64,000 bases of DNA from Ancylobacter mangrovi (GCF_024752355.1 NZ_JANTHZ010000007.1:124001-188000); one strand, 5' to 3'. Counted from the stretch's first letter, positions 1 through 8,677 are shown. Numbers and translations: made by a program. Notes: generated from the sequence alone by a model not told the origin.

Positions 1-504
1 TTGATCAGCGGCCCCGATGCGAGCGAGACGGCGCCGACGAGGCCCATCGCCATCAGCGAGAAATACTCGGCCGGGCCGAAGCTGAAGGCGAGCTGCGTCA
101 GCGGCGCGGCGAAGGCGGCGAGGATGAAGGTGCCGACGCAGCCGGCGAAGAACGAGCCGAGCGCGGCGGTGGCGAGCGCCACCCCCGCCCGCCCCTGCCG
201 CGCCATCTGGTGGCCGTCGATCACCGTGACGACCGAGGAGGTTTCGCCCGGCAGGTTCACCAGAATGGCGGTGGTGGAGCCGCCATACGCCGCCCCGTAA
301 TAGATGCCGGCCAGCATGATCAGCGCCTCGAGCGGGTCGAGGCCGAAGGTGAAGGGCAGCAGCATCGAGATCGTCGCCAGCGGGCCGAGGCCCGGAAGCA
401 CGCCGATCAAAGTGCCGAGCACCGATCCCAGGAACGCATAGAACAGGTTGTTGAAGCTCAGAGCGGTCGAGAAGCCCAGAGCCAGATGGTCGAGCAGTTC
501 CATG
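1..504 (-). CDS. tctA: Tripartite tricarboxylate transporter large permease TctA (C-terminus missing at window edge)
   Basis: Large membrane subunit of a TTT secondary importer for carboxylates; the gene runs off the left edge, so only about 168 N-terminal residues are visible. The reverse strand reads MELLDHLALGFSTAL from an ATG at 504, followed by hydrophobic segments and the glycine/proline-rich stretch GVLPGLGPLATISMLLPF and then YGAAYGGSTTAILVNLPGE, which are hallmarks of TctA. An AGGA sequence lies about 8 bases before the ATG, and the tctB stop codon is 8 bases upstream, so the two are very probably co-transcribed. With tctB and tctC it forms a complete TTT system in the order tctC-tctB-tctA. 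Substrate unknown. Confidence 0.9.
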
Positions 505-512
505 GCGGGTTC

Positions 513-986
513 CTAGAAGGTCGCGAAGGGCGGCCAGATCGTGAACTGCAGATCCAGCAGCCACACGAACAGCGCCAGCGTGAGCGCGAGCAGCACGGCG
601 GCCGTTGCCAGCGCCACGCGCCAGGAGAAGTCGGGCCCCGCGAAGCTCACCCCGATGACGAGGAACAGCACGGAGACGATCAGTCCGGCATGGGGAAGCA
701 GGAAACCGAAGGCGACCACGCAGGCGAGCACGGTGAGGAGTCCGCGCATCGACCAGCGTTCCATCGGCTCGGCGGCGACGCGGGAGCGGACGGCGTTGAA
801 GATGACGACCGCGCCGATGACCGTCAGGATCACCCCCAGCCAGAACGGGAAGTAGCCTGGGCCCATGCGCGCGGCCGTGCCCATGCGATAGCCCGAGGCC
901 CCGATCGTGAACGCCAGTCCGAGCACGACGTAAAGCAGGCCCGCCCCGACATCCCTGTGGTTGACGGTCTTCATGCGATTGCTCAT
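513..986 (-). CDS. tctB: Tripartite tricarboxylate transporter small permease TctB
   Basis: Small membrane subunit of the TTT importer, 157 residues, the usual size. About four membrane segments are visible: GAGLLYVVLGLAFTIGA near residues 13-30, FPFWLGVILTVIGAVVIF near 46-64, a central pair around residues 82-118, and a C-terminal one ending in FVWLLDLQF. The GPGYFPFWLG motif after the first helix is typical of TctB. The ATG at 986 was chosen; a second ATG four codons later (974) is possible. It sits between tctC and tctA on the same strand. Confidence 0.9.
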   Translation of the reverse strand: MSNRMKTVNHRDVGAGLLYVVLGLAFTIGASGYRMGTAARMGPGYFPFWLGVILTVIGAVVIFNAVRSRVAAEPMERWSMRGLLTVLACVVAFGFLLPHAGLIVSVLFLVIGVSFAGPDFSWRVALATAAVLLALTLALFVWLLDLQFTIWPPFATF

Positions 987-1049
987 TCCCGTGGGATACC
1001 GAGGATCGGTCCGGCAGCGGCGCGCCGCGGCTCCGCTGCCGGCTAAGGA

Positions 1050-2006
1050 CTACTCGATCTTGATGCCCGCCTTGTCGGCCACTTCCGGCCACTTCTTGAG
1101 CTGGGCGGAGATCAGGTCGGAGAACTCCTGGACCGACATCGGCGTGGGGCGGCCGGCGTCGCGGGCGAGGAACTCCTTGGTCGCCTCGGTCGACATCACC
1201 TTGTTGATGTCGGCGTTGAGCTTCTCCACCACGTCCATCGGCGTGCCGGCGGGCGCCATGATGCCCCACCACTGCTGCACGTCGACGCCGGGAATGCCGG
1301 CCTCGTCGGTGGTGGGAATGTCGGGAACCACCGTCGCGCGCTCCTTGCCCGTGACGACGAGGCCCCGAAGCTGGCCGCCCCGGATCAGCGGGAGAGCCTG
1401 CGTCATGCTGCTCATGAACATGTCGGAATGGCCGCCGATCACCGCGGTCATCGCCTCGGAGCCGCCCTTGTAGTGGACCGGCGTCAGGGTGATGCCGGCG
1501 CTCTGGGCGAACAGCTCGGCGCCGAACTGGTTGACGGTGCCGAGGCCGGAATCGGCGTAGTTGAGCTCCTGCTTCTTCGCCGTCGCCACCAGCTCCTGCA
1601 CCGTCTTGGCCTCAAGCGCCTTGCCGACCACGAGAACGAGCGGCACCTGCCCGAGCATCGCGACCGGCTGGAAGTCCTTGCGCGGGTCGAAGGGCAGGTT
1701 CGGCTGTACGGCCGGGTTCATGGTGAAGGTGACGGAGGCGATCAGCAGCGTGTAGCCGTCCGGCGCCGCCTTCGACACATGCGCCGAGCCGATGGCCGCG
1801 CCGGCTCCCGGCATGTTGTTGACGACGACCGGCTGGCCCCAGATCTTGCTCAGCCCGTCGCCCAGATGGCGCGCGAGGATGTCGTTCGAACCGCCGGCCG
1901 CGAAGGGGACGATCAGCGTCACCGGCTTGTCTGGAAACTCTGCATGCGCTGCCGCCGAAAATAACAAGGCGGCCGCCGCCGCGATCGCGCTGCGCAGGTA
2001 CCTCAT
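1050..2006 (-). CDS. tctC: TctC/Bug-family periplasmic substrate-binding protein
   Basis: Extracytoplasmic binding protein of the adjacent TTT importer, 318 residues. The N-terminus has a Sec signal peptide (MRYLRSAIAAAAALLFSAAAHA, cleavage after about residue 22). The Bug-family signature follows: FPDKPVTLIVPFAAGGSND, then VVNNMPGAGAAIGS and KAAPDGYTLL. A strong ribosome site, GGAGG, lies 9 bases before the ATG. Bug proteins bind carboxylates such as tricarboxylates, aromatic acids and nicotinate; the ligand here is not deducible. About 63 bases separate it from tctB and 170 bases from the upstream LysR gene on the same strand. Confidence 0.92.
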   Translation of the reverse strand: MRYLRSAIAAAAALLFSAAAHAEFPDKPVTLIVPFAAGGSNDILARHLGDGLSKIWGQPVVVNNMPGAGAAIGSAHVSKAAPDGYTLLIASVTFTMNPAVQPNLPFDPRKDFQPVAMLGQVPLVLVVGKALEAKTVQELVATAKKQELNYADSGLGTVNQFGAELFAQSAGITLTPVHYKGGSEAMTAVIGGHSDMFMSSMTQALPLIRGGQLRGLVVTGKERATVVPDIPTTDEAGIPGVDVQQWWGIMAPAGTPMDVVEKLNADINKVMSTEATKEFLARDAGRPTPMSVQEFSDLISAQLKKWPEVADKAGIKIE

Positions 2007-2176
2007 GGGCTTTTCCTCCAGGCTTTATCTCTTTTGATTTTGCGGGTGCCGTCCCGTCGTTTTCGAACGCTTCTCCGTGGCAGGATGGGTCGAGGCTACC
2101 TCGCTGGACGGGCATCAAAGGCGATGCCCCCGATGCTGTCGAATAAAAAAAGGGCCGCCCGCCATAAACAGATCTT

Positions 2177-3070
2177 CTATATCTCGCCGTCGCGTATAAC
2201 TTTTCGCAAATGGTCGACGAAGTCGTTGACGATGATCGAGCGCGGCGCGTCCTTGGGCTGGATGATCAACGTCTTGGCCTCGATCCGCGGGCGCAGCTTA
2301 CGCACGACCACTCCCGGGATACCCATGGAATCGACAAGCTGGGGATCGACGATGGCGACCCCTGCCCCGAACCGCGCCAGCATGATGCCGGTCAGCGCGA
2401 TGCTGACCTGGATGGCGATGACCGGGGCGATCCCGGCCTGGCTGAAGGCGCGGTCGACGAAGGGGCGGAACACGATCTGCGGCTGGTAGGTGATGATCGG
2501 ATAGGGCTCGAGTTCGGCGACGTTGATCTCGTCGCGCTCGACCAGCGGGTGGTCGTTGGGCATGACGCAGGCGAGGCTCCAGCTCATCAGCTCCTGCGTG
2601 TCGACGGCGCTGCTGACGATCGGCTCATGGGCCAGCCCCATCTCGACCTCGCGGTTGATTACCCGGTCGAGCACCTGCGGCGAGGTGAGCGACTGCAGCG
2701 TGCAGCGCACATGCGGGCGCTCCACCAGGAACGAGGCCATCGCCTTGGCGAGATAGCCATTGGCGATCGGAAACGCCGCCGCCACCGACAGCGTGCCGAG
2801 CCGGCCGCCCACCAGGTCCTGCGCCAGGCGGCCCACCGCATGGACCCGGCCGAATATCGCGGCGACGTCGGGAAAGATGGCGTGAGCCTCCTCGGTCGGC
2901 TGCAGGCGCCCGCCGCACCGCAGGAACAGCTTCATGTTGAGCCGGCTTTCCGCATGCTTGAGCACAGCGCTGATGGCGGGCTGGGTCACGTTGAGCAGCC
3001 GCGCCGCCCCCGTGACGGAACCCGTTACCATTATGGCGTGAAAGACCTCCATATGACGAAGCGTCATCAT
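2177..3070 (-). CDS. LysR-family transcriptional regulator
   Basis: Predicted DNA-binding regulator of about 297 residues. The winged helix-turn-helix occupies roughly residues 2-62 (LRHMEVFHAIMVTGSVTGAA, then LNVTQPAISAVLKHAE), followed by a LysR co-inducer domain. The start at 3070 (MMTLRH) is preferred because GGAGG lies 9 bases upstream; the reading frame extends further but that stretch has no regulator homology. It precedes tctC on the same strand instead of being divergent from it, unlike the usual LysR-target layout, but it most plausibly controls the tctCBA genes. Confidence 0.9.
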   Translation of the reverse strand: MMTLRHMEVFHAIMVTGSVTGAARLLNVTQPAISAVLKHAESRLNMKLFLRCGGRLQPTEEAHAIFPDVAAIFGRVHAVGRLAQDLVGGRLGTLSVAAAFPIANGYLAKAMASFLVERPHVRCTLQSLTSPQVLDRVINREVEMGLAHEPIVSSAVDTQELMSWSLACVMPNDHPLVERDEINVAELEPYPIITYQPQIVFRPFVDRAFSQAGIAPVIAIQVSIALTGIMLARFGAGVAIVDPQLVDSMGIPGVVVRKLRPRIEAKTLIIQPKDAPRSIIVNDFVDHLRKVIRDGEI

Positions 3071-3249
3071 GGCAGCATTTCCTCCTCGACTCCCCAGCGG
3101 GGATAATTTTGTTTTATGTCTTGAGGCTGAACCTAGCGCCGAAAGTGATGGCGGGTAAGAGCAGGCCCGCGCGTGGCATCGCGGGGGCTCTGCCGCTATG
3201 GTCGCCGCAGACCGGATCGCCCTCACCCCGGAATCGCCTCACCCTGGAG

Positions 3250-3777
3250 ATGCCCGTGACCGATGCTGCCCCCCTCGTCCTCGACGGCGGCCTTTGGCGC
3301 TATGCGCTCGCCTTCTACGCCGCGCCGGGCGCCTCCGCCGCCTGCCTGCGGCTGCAGGACGAGGCCGGGGTCGACGTGGTCGAACTGATCTTCGCGCTCT
3401 ATGCCAGCCGCGTGCTGGGCCTGCCGGTCGACCGCGCCCTTCTGGAAGCGGCGCGGGACGACCTCGGGGTATGGCGGCAGGACACGGTGCTGCCCCTGCG
3501 CGCCATCCGCCGTCGCCTCAAGCCGGCGCGCACCGACTGCCCGGACGCGACCAAGGAAGAACTGCGCCGCCTCGTCCAGCAGGCCGAGCTCAAGGCCGAG
3601 CAGATCCAGCTCGCCCTGCTGGAGCAATGGGCGCGGGCGCGGCCCGGGGCCGGCGGGCCGGCCTCTTCCGCGATGGACGCGGTGGCCGAAGTGCTGGCGC
3701 TGTCGAACGCCTCGCCCGAGGGCGCGCTGTCCGATGCCGTCGGCACGGTGGTCGCGGCGGCCGGGGCGGCCGCCTAG
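3250..3777 (+). CDS. TIGR02444-type protein of unknown function
   Basis: Small soluble alpha-helical protein of 175 residues. It reads MPVTDAAPLVLDGGLWRYAL, then CLRLQDEAGVDVVELIFALY, a pattern I recognise from the TIGR02444 (DUF2390-like) family of uncharacterised proteobacterial proteins. The start at 3250 fits the family length; an in-frame upstream extension to 3109 shows no similarity and no ribosome site. It is divergent from the LysR gene. Its TAG stop overlaps the stop of the convergent permease gene within a shared CTAG. Confidence 0.75.
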   Translation: MPVTDAAPLVLDGGLWRYALAFYAAPGASAACLRLQDEAGVDVVELIFALYASRVLGLPVDRALLEAARDDLGVWRQDTVLPLRAIRRRLKPARTDCPDATKEELRRLVQQAELKAEQIQLALLEQWARARPGAGGPASSAMDAVAEVLALSNASPEGALSDAVGTVVAAAGAAA

Positions 3778-4283
3778 CCGGTCCAGAGTCCCGAAAGGGC
3801 GATCAGCATCCAGGCCAGCGCCCCGGCGAGCGGGGGCAGGTACCACGAGGCGGAAAGGCGCGTGAGCACGAAGCGCGAGCCCATGAGCGGCAGCTCATAG
3901 GACAGGATGCGGTGCACGGCGAAGATCGACCACGACGCCAGGAAGGCGATGATCTGCGGCCGCCCGGCCCCCATCTGCCAGACCGTCAGCGCGAGCGGGA
4001 AGGTCACCATCGGCCCGCCGGGCACGAAGGCGCCGAAGGCGGAGGCGAGGAGGATGCCCTTCCAGCCGCTGCCCTCGCCGATCACCGGGCCGATGGCCTC
4101 GGTCGGAACGAAGTGCTCGATGCTGGAGGCGACATAGAGCGCCATCGGGATGCGCACGGCGAGGCTCCCGCCCTGCCGGCCGACCTGTGCCAGCGCGCCC
4201 TTCAGCCGCCCCGGCTGGCGGACCAGGACGGCGATAAAGGTGCCTGTCGCCAGGCACGCCATGATGACGAGGCCGATATTCAC
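3774..4283 (-). CDS. Permease half-protein, C-terminal-type repeat (ArsP/DUF318-like)
   Basis: Integral membrane protein of 169 residues with about four or five hydrophobic segments. Its core GAFVPGGPMVTFPLALTVWQ, then ASWSIFAVHRILSYELPLMG, is clearly homologous to the corresponding stretch of the gene just upstream (GALMPGGPFASFPLVFALYQ, then AWAAIGVNRLLVWEIPFMG). This looks like the internal repeat of DUF318/ArsP-type permeases carried by a separate polypeptide. The GTG start overlaps the upstream stop as GTGA, implying translational coupling. The two products probably pair in the membrane. Family membership is by motif only; substrate unknown. Confidence 0.75.
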   Translation of the reverse strand: MNIGLVIMACLATGTFIAVLVRQPGRLKGALAQVGRQGGSLAVRIPMALYVASSIEHFVPTEAIGPVIGEGSGWKGILLASAFGAFVPGGPMVTFPLALTVWQMGAGRPQIIAFLASWSIFAVHRILSYELPLMGSRFVLTRLSASWYLPPLAGALAWMLIALSGLWTG

Positions 4284-4822
4284 TCCGCTTCCTCCTCGCG
4301 GCGCATGCGGAAGAACTCCAGCCGCGAGGCGAGGAACTGCGCGCCCAGCCCGGCGAGGATCGGCAGCGGCAGGCTGCTGACGAGGCGCAGAAGCCCGAAC
4401 TCGACGCCCATGAACGGAATTTCCCACACCAGCAGCCGGTTCACGCCGATGGCGGCCCAGGCGACGAGGAAGGCGGTGAGCGCCCCGACATCCGCCCCCG
4501 CCTGGTAGAGGGCGAAGACCAGCGGGAAGGAGGCGAACGGCCCGCCCGGCATGAGGGCGCCGACCAGGGTGGCGATGACGAGCCCGCGCAGCCCGGCTTC
4601 GGCGCCGAGCCATCGGGCCACGCGCTCGCGCGATACCAGTATGCTGCTGAAGGCGGCGATCAGCAGGCCGAACACCAGCTCCGGCGCCACCTGAAGCGCT
4701 TCCTCGGCGGCAAAGCCCGCGCTCTGCAGGGCGAGGGGCATGCCGCCCTTCCACCAGTTGGCGAAGGCCGCCACGGCCGCAAATCCGACGAACATCAGCG
4801 AGGTGCGGCTCAGCACGGGCAC
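4280..4822 (-). CDS. Permease half-protein, N-terminal-type repeat (ArsP/DUF318-like)
   Basis: Integral membrane protein of 180 residues, start GTG at 4822. Hydrophobic segments include SLMFVGFAAVAAFANWW near the N-terminus, LVFGLLIAAFSSILVS, LVIATLVGALMPGGPFASF and LIAFLVAW-like stretches. The PGGP motif and following FPL are repeated in the partner gene, with which it overlaps by 4 bases. Single-chain permeases of this type are roughly 300-350 residues with two such halves; here the halves are separate genes. It ends with a charged MRREEEAE tail. Function unknown, possibly export of a small solute. Confidence 0.75.
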   Translation of the reverse strand: MPVLSRTSLMFVGFAAVAAFANWWKGGMPLALQSAGFAAEEALQVAPELVFGLLIAAFSSILVSRERVARWLGAEAGLRGLVIATLVGALMPGGPFASFPLVFALYQAGADVGALTAFLVAWAAIGVNRLLVWEIPFMGVEFGLLRLVSSLPLPILAGLGAQFLASRLEFFRMRREEEAE

Positions 4823-4853
4823 GGCTCCGGTGGAGACGAAAGGCGGCGCGCGC

Positions 4854-7211
4854 TCACGCCGCGTCGGGCTTGCGTTCGGCGAGGCGCGCCAGCGCCAGAT
4901 GCAGCCGCTGCGGCGTCACCGGAAGCTGCGTCACCGTCCCGGGCATGCCGAGCGCGTCGTCGATGGCGCCGGCGATGACGGCGCCGACGGCATTGATGCC
5001 CCCCTCGCCCGCCCCCTTGATGCCAAGCGGGTTGCGCGGGCTCGGCGCCTCCTCGGTGATGAGGCATTCGATCGGCGGCGTTTCGCTGGCGGTCGGCATC
5101 AGATAGTCGGCGAAGGTGATCGCCAGCGGATCGCCGGTGTCGTTGTAGGTGAACTCCTCCAGCAGCGCGCCGCCCAGCCCCTGCACGCAGGCGCCGACGA
5201 GTTGCCCGCGCACCAGTCGCGGATTGAGCGAGCGGCCGACATCATAGGCGATGAGGAACTGCTCCACCGTCACCTGGCAGGTCTCGCGATCGACGCGGAC
5301 CTGGGCGAAATGGGCGCCATAGGGAAAGACGGTGTGGTCGGTGTTGAACCATCCCTCGGCGGTAAGCCCGGGCGAGCGGCCGGCCAGCAACGGCGCGCCG
5401 GGCGCCAGCTTGCCGGCGAGTTCGGCCAGCGTCATCACCGGCTCGTCCGGCACGCTCAGCCGCACCACCGCGCCGCCCTTCAGGGATAGCTGGTCGGCCG
5501 GCGTCTGCAGCAGCTCGGAAGCGAACATCAGCGCGCGTTCGCGCAGGTTCGTCGAGGCGATGTGCACCGCATTGCCGGTGAGCACGCTGGCCCGCGCGGC
5601 ATGGGCGCCGATGCCGTGGGCGATGCGGTTGGTCTGGCCGTGGATGACGCGGATCACCTTGTAGTCGACGCCGATCGCCTCGGCGCAGATCTGTGCCATC
5701 ACGGTCTCGAAGCCCTGCCCGACCGAGGCGCCGCCGGTCAGCACCTCGACCCGGCCCGAAGTATCGACGGTGATGCGCGCGCCGTCCGACGGGCCGCGCC
5801 CGCTCTCCTCGACGAACACGCCGACGCCGAGGCCGACGCATTCACCGGCGGCCCGGCGCCTCTCGACCTCGCGCCGGCGCCCCTCCCAGTCGAAGGCGGC
5901 CAGCCCCTTCTCGAACAGCGCGGGATAGTCGCCGGAATCGAGCGCCAACTCCTCGACGCCGGGCTGATCGAAATGGATGGTGTGCGGCATCATCTCGCCC
6001 GGGATGATGTTGCGCCGGCGCAGCTCCACCCGGTCCATGCCGAGCTTCGCGGCGATGGCGTCCATCATCCGCTCGCGCACGAAGGTGCCCTCATAGCGGC
6101 CCGGCGCGCGATAGGTCGCCGCCGGCGTCTTGTTGGTCAGGCGGAAATGGCCGACCGAGCGATAGGCGCCGATGAGATAGGGCCCGGTAAGCATGCTCAT
6201 GGTGCGCGCCACCACGCGGGCGCCATGGGTACGCACATAGGCGCCCTGGTCGTGGAAGAACTCGTTGTCGAGCCCTAGCAGCCGGCCGTCCTTCGACACC
6301 GCGGCCCGCACGAGATGGCGCTGGTTGCGCGAATGGTTGGCGGCCATCAGATGCTCGCGCCGGTCCTCGATCCACTTGACGGGACGGCGCAGGCGCTGGG
6401 CGGCGAGCAGCACCAGCACGTCCTCGGGGTACAGCTCGCCGCGAATGCCGAAGCCGCCGCCGACATGGCCCTCGAACAGGTGGATCGAATCCGGCGGCCG
6501 GCCGAGCATACGCACCAGCGTGTCGCGGTTGCGGTGCGGCACCTTGGCCGCGCCGTGCAGTTCCAGAATGTCGCGCGCGGCGTCGTAGCGCCCGATCGCG
6601 CCGCGCGTCTCCATCGGCACGCCGGAGTGCCGGCCGACCGTCAGGTCCAGCTCGACGAGGTGGTCGGCGGCGGCGAAGGCGGCGTCGATGTCGCCATAAG
6701 AATGGCGGATGACGGTCGGCTCGGTGTCGTGGCCGGCCGAGAATTCGCTCGGTGCCGCGCTCGGGTCGAGCACCGGCGGCAGCGGCTCGATGTCGGCGAG
6801 GATCATCTCGGCCGCGTCCTCGGCCACATAGGGATCGGTCGCGAACACGGCGGCGACCGGGTCGCCGACATAGCGTACCTTGTCCTTCGCCAGCACATAT
6901 TGGCGATAGGGCTTCAGCACGGCGGCGGAGGGGTCGCGGAAGTCGATCGGCGGCAGGGCGGCGATGTCGGCCTGGGTCCAGATCGCGACCACGCCGGGCA
7001 GCGCGCGGGCGGCGGACAGGTCGATGCCGCGCAGGTGGCCGTGCGCGTAGGCCGAGCGCACGACCCGCATGTGGAGCTGGTTCGGGAAGGAGATGTCGCC
7101 CGCATAGGCGCCGCGGCCCATCACCAGGGGACGATCCTCGAGGCGGTCGACCGCATGACCGAGGATGTCACGATCTTCGGAGCGCGGCGGAACGGGATAA
7201 TCGTGGCTCAT
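4854..7211 (-). CDS. Orphan molybdopterin-binding large subunit of a xanthine dehydrogenase-family hydroxylase
   Basis: Catalytic (CoxL/XdhB-type) subunit, 785 residues, that would bind the molybdenum cofactor and hydroxylate a ring or carbonyl carbon using water. It starts MSHDYPVPPRSEDRDILGHA at 7211. Family landmarks are GHVGGGFGIRGELYPEDVLV, the substrate-loop sequence TYRAPGRYEG, GGASVGQGFETVMAQICAE, and the catalytic glutamate in KGAGEGGINAVG (about E736). The two small subunits normally needed for electron transfer (2Fe-2S and FAD) are not adjacent. It is a close paralogue of the large subunit at 16957-19275 and may share its partners. One operator-like site lies about 105 bases upstream of the start. 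Confidence 0.9.
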   Translation of the reverse strand: MSHDYPVPPRSEDRDILGHAVDRLEDRPLVMGRGAYAGDISFPNQLHMRVVRSAYAHGHLRGIDLSAARALPGVVAIWTQADIAALPPIDFRDPSAAVLKPYRQYVLAKDKVRYVGDPVAAVFATDPYVAEDAAEMILADIEPLPPVLDPSAAPSEFSAGHDTEPTVIRHSYGDIDAAFAAADHLVELDLTVGRHSGVPMETRGAIGRYDAARDILELHGAAKVPHRNRDTLVRMLGRPPDSIHLFEGHVGGGFGIRGELYPEDVLVLLAAQRLRRPVKWIEDRREHLMAANHSRNQRHLVRAAVSKDGRLLGLDNEFFHDQGAYVRTHGARVVARTMSMLTGPYLIGAYRSVGHFRLTNKTPAATYRAPGRYEGTFVRERMMDAIAAKLGMDRVELRRRNIIPGEMMPHTIHFDQPGVEELALDSGDYPALFEKGLAAFDWEGRRREVERRRAAGECVGLGVGVFVEESGRGPSDGARITVDTSGRVEVLTGGASVGQGFETVMAQICAEAIGVDYKVIRVIHGQTNRIAHGIGAHAARASVLTGNAVHIASTNLRERALMFASELLQTPADQLSLKGGAVVRLSVPDEPVMTLAELAGKLAPGAPLLAGRSPGLTAEGWFNTDHTVFPYGAHFAQVRVDRETCQVTVEQFLIAYDVGRSLNPRLVRGQLVGACVQGLGGALLEEFTYNDTGDPLAITFADYLMPTASETPPIECLITEEAPSPRNPLGIKGAGEGGINAVGAVIAGAIDDALGMPGTVTQLPVTPQRLHLALARLAERKPDAA

Positions 7212-7314
7212 GAAGGTCCTGTCGGATGCGGGGCGGTCCCTGGCGGCCGCGCCGGCCTTGTCGGCACGATCCGGCAGCCATGAAACCGACTCTGCGTGCA
7301 AAAATCAACACGAA

Positions 7315-7330
7315 TACCAAATATGGCACT
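7315..7330 (+). promoter_or_regulatory. Candidate operator, motif copy 1
   Basis: Reads TACCAAATATGGCACT, matching TACC-N6-GG and differing at the right end. The octamer AAATCAAC lies just upstream at 7302-7309, as it also does in front of the copies at 28462 and 32860. It is about 105 bases upstream of the orphan molybdopterin subunit start. Confidence 0.5.
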
Positions 7331-7503
7331 ATTCATCCGGCCAGCATCCCCCATGCCGCTCCCGCAGCGCGCCCGCGAACCCTTGTGCCGGCAAAGGTGA
7401 GGTGGATTCCGCCCCTATCGTCCGCTCCTTCGCCTCCAGCCGGGCCCGCCTCGTCCGCACTCAAGCCACAATCCAGTTTCCGCGCTAGCCCCGCCGATCA
7501 TTT

Positions 7504-7533
7504 CCAAAATTCGTACTTGTCCTAATTTTGGTT
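7504..7533. promoter_or_regulatory. Candidate operator, motif copy 2 with inverted repeat
   Basis: On the minus strand 7533-7518 reads AACCAAAATTAGGACA, a 16-base match to the island motif with two changed positions. The same segment holds a perfect 8-base inverted repeat, CCAAAATT and AATTTTGG, whose arms are 20 bases apart start to start. That is nearly two helical turns and fits a dimeric regulator. It lies about 120 bases before the TctC-like gene at 7652. Confidence 0.5.
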
Positions 7534-7651
7534 GACTTGATCCCGACGCTGCGTTCGGATTGAGACCGGCAGGCTCGTCCAACGAGGCATGCCGGCGTCG
7601 CAGCGGCGCCAGGTTGCCTGCCCTGTTCAAACCAGAAGGGAACTCAAGCGC

Positions 7652-8677
7652 ATGCGGAAATATGTGACGGCTCTCCTGGGGGTCGCGTCGTGTCTGGCGC
7701 TCGCGACCACCCACCTCAAGGCCGAGACGGTCGAGGAGTTCTACAAGGGCAAGCAGATACGGGCGATCATCGGCTACAGCGTCGGCGGTGGCTACGACAC
7801 CTATACACGCCTGCTCGCGGCCCATCTCGGCAAGCACATCCCCGGCAACCCGACCGTGGTGCCGGAGAACATGCCCGGCGCCGGCAGCCTGAAGGCGGCG
7901 AACTACCTGTTCAACGTCGCGCCCAAGGACGGCACCGTGATCGGCACCTTCGCGCGCGGCCTGCCGATGGAGCCGCTGATCGGCGGCAGTGCCACCCATT
8001 TCGACGCCTCCGCCTTCTCCTGGCTCGGCAGCATCTCCGACGAGGCGAGCGTCTGCGTGACCGGGGCCAATTCGAAGGTCACGAGCTGGGACCAGGCGAA
8101 GACCACCGAGTTCACCGTCGCCGGCGAAGGCTCGGGCTCCGATCCCGACATCTTCGCAACCATGCTGAAGAACCTGTTCGACGTGAAGATGCGCCTCATC
8201 ACCGGCTATCCCGGCACCAACGAGATGACCATGGCGATCGAGCGCAGCGAGGTCGACGGACGGTGCGGCTGGTCCTGGGCGGTGCTCAAGGCCACCAAGG
8301 CGGACGAGCTCAAGAACAACAAGCTGCACGTCATCCTTCAGCTCTCGCTGCGCGAGATCAAGGACCTGCCGGACGTGCCGAACGTGATGGCGATCACCAC
8401 CACGGAGAAGCAGCGCGAGGTGCTGCGCCTCGTCCTCGCCCGGCAGGTGATCGGCCGCCCCTATGCCGCCCCGCCCGGCATTCCCAAGGACCGGCTCGAG
8501 GCACTGCGCAAGGCGTTCGACGAGACGATGAAGGACCCTGCATTCCTCGCCGACGCCGAAAAGGCCGGCCTCGAGGTCGATCCGGTGAGCGGCGCGGAGG
8601 TGGAGGACCTGATCCGCGGCCTCTACGCGCTGCCCAAGGACGAGGTCGCCAAAGCCCGCAGCGTCATCGTCGAGTGA
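7652..8677 (+). CDS. TctC-like tripartite transporter substrate-binding protein (orphan)
   Basis: Periplasmic binding protein of 341 residues with a signal peptide, MRKYVTALLGVASCLALATTH, cut near KAE at residue 24. The mature part begins VEEFYKGKQIRAIIGYSVGGGYDTY, a divergent Bug-family variant in which GGGYD replaces the usual GGSxD. VVPENMPGAGSLKAANYLF is the second family block. GGGAA lies 9 bases before the ATG. No TctA or TctB gene is adjacent. It is paralogous to the convergent gene that follows, and both may feed the TctA-TctB fusion at 33179-35245. Confidence 0.88.
   Translation: MRKYVTALLGVASCLALATTHLKAETVEEFYKGKQIRAIIGYSVGGGYDTYTRLLAAHLGKHIPGNPTVVPENMPGAGSLKAANYLFNVAPKDGTVIGTFARGLPMEPLIGGSATHFDASAFSWLGSISDEASVCVTGANSKVTSWDQAKTTEFTVAGEGSGSDPDIFATMLKNLFDVKMRLITGYPGTNEMTMAIERSEVDGRCGWSWAVLKATKADELKNNKLHVILQLSLREIKDLPDVPNVMAITTTEKQREVLRLVLARQVIGRPYAAPPGIPKDRLEALRKAFDETMKDPAFLADAEKAGLEVDPVSGAEVEDLIRGLYALPKDEVAKARSVIVE

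Larger units (their letters stand above)
7212..7651. promoter_or_regulatory. Divergent control region between the orphan Mo subunit and a TctC-like gene
   Basis: A 440-base non-coding stretch separating two divergent genes. It contains two copies of the island-wide AT-rich motif (7315-7330 on the plus strand and 7518-7533 on the minus strand) and a perfect inverted repeat, CCAAAATT at 7504-7511 with AATTTTGG at 7524-7531. The AT content of these patches stands out against the GC-rich surroundings. No small gene or RNA was recognised here. Confidence 0.6.

Noticed and set aside
2007-2176. A terminator between the LysR gene and tctC
   Set aside because: On the minus strand there is a run of seven T residues after a GC-rich patch, but the possible stem is only about three base pairs, too short to support a call.
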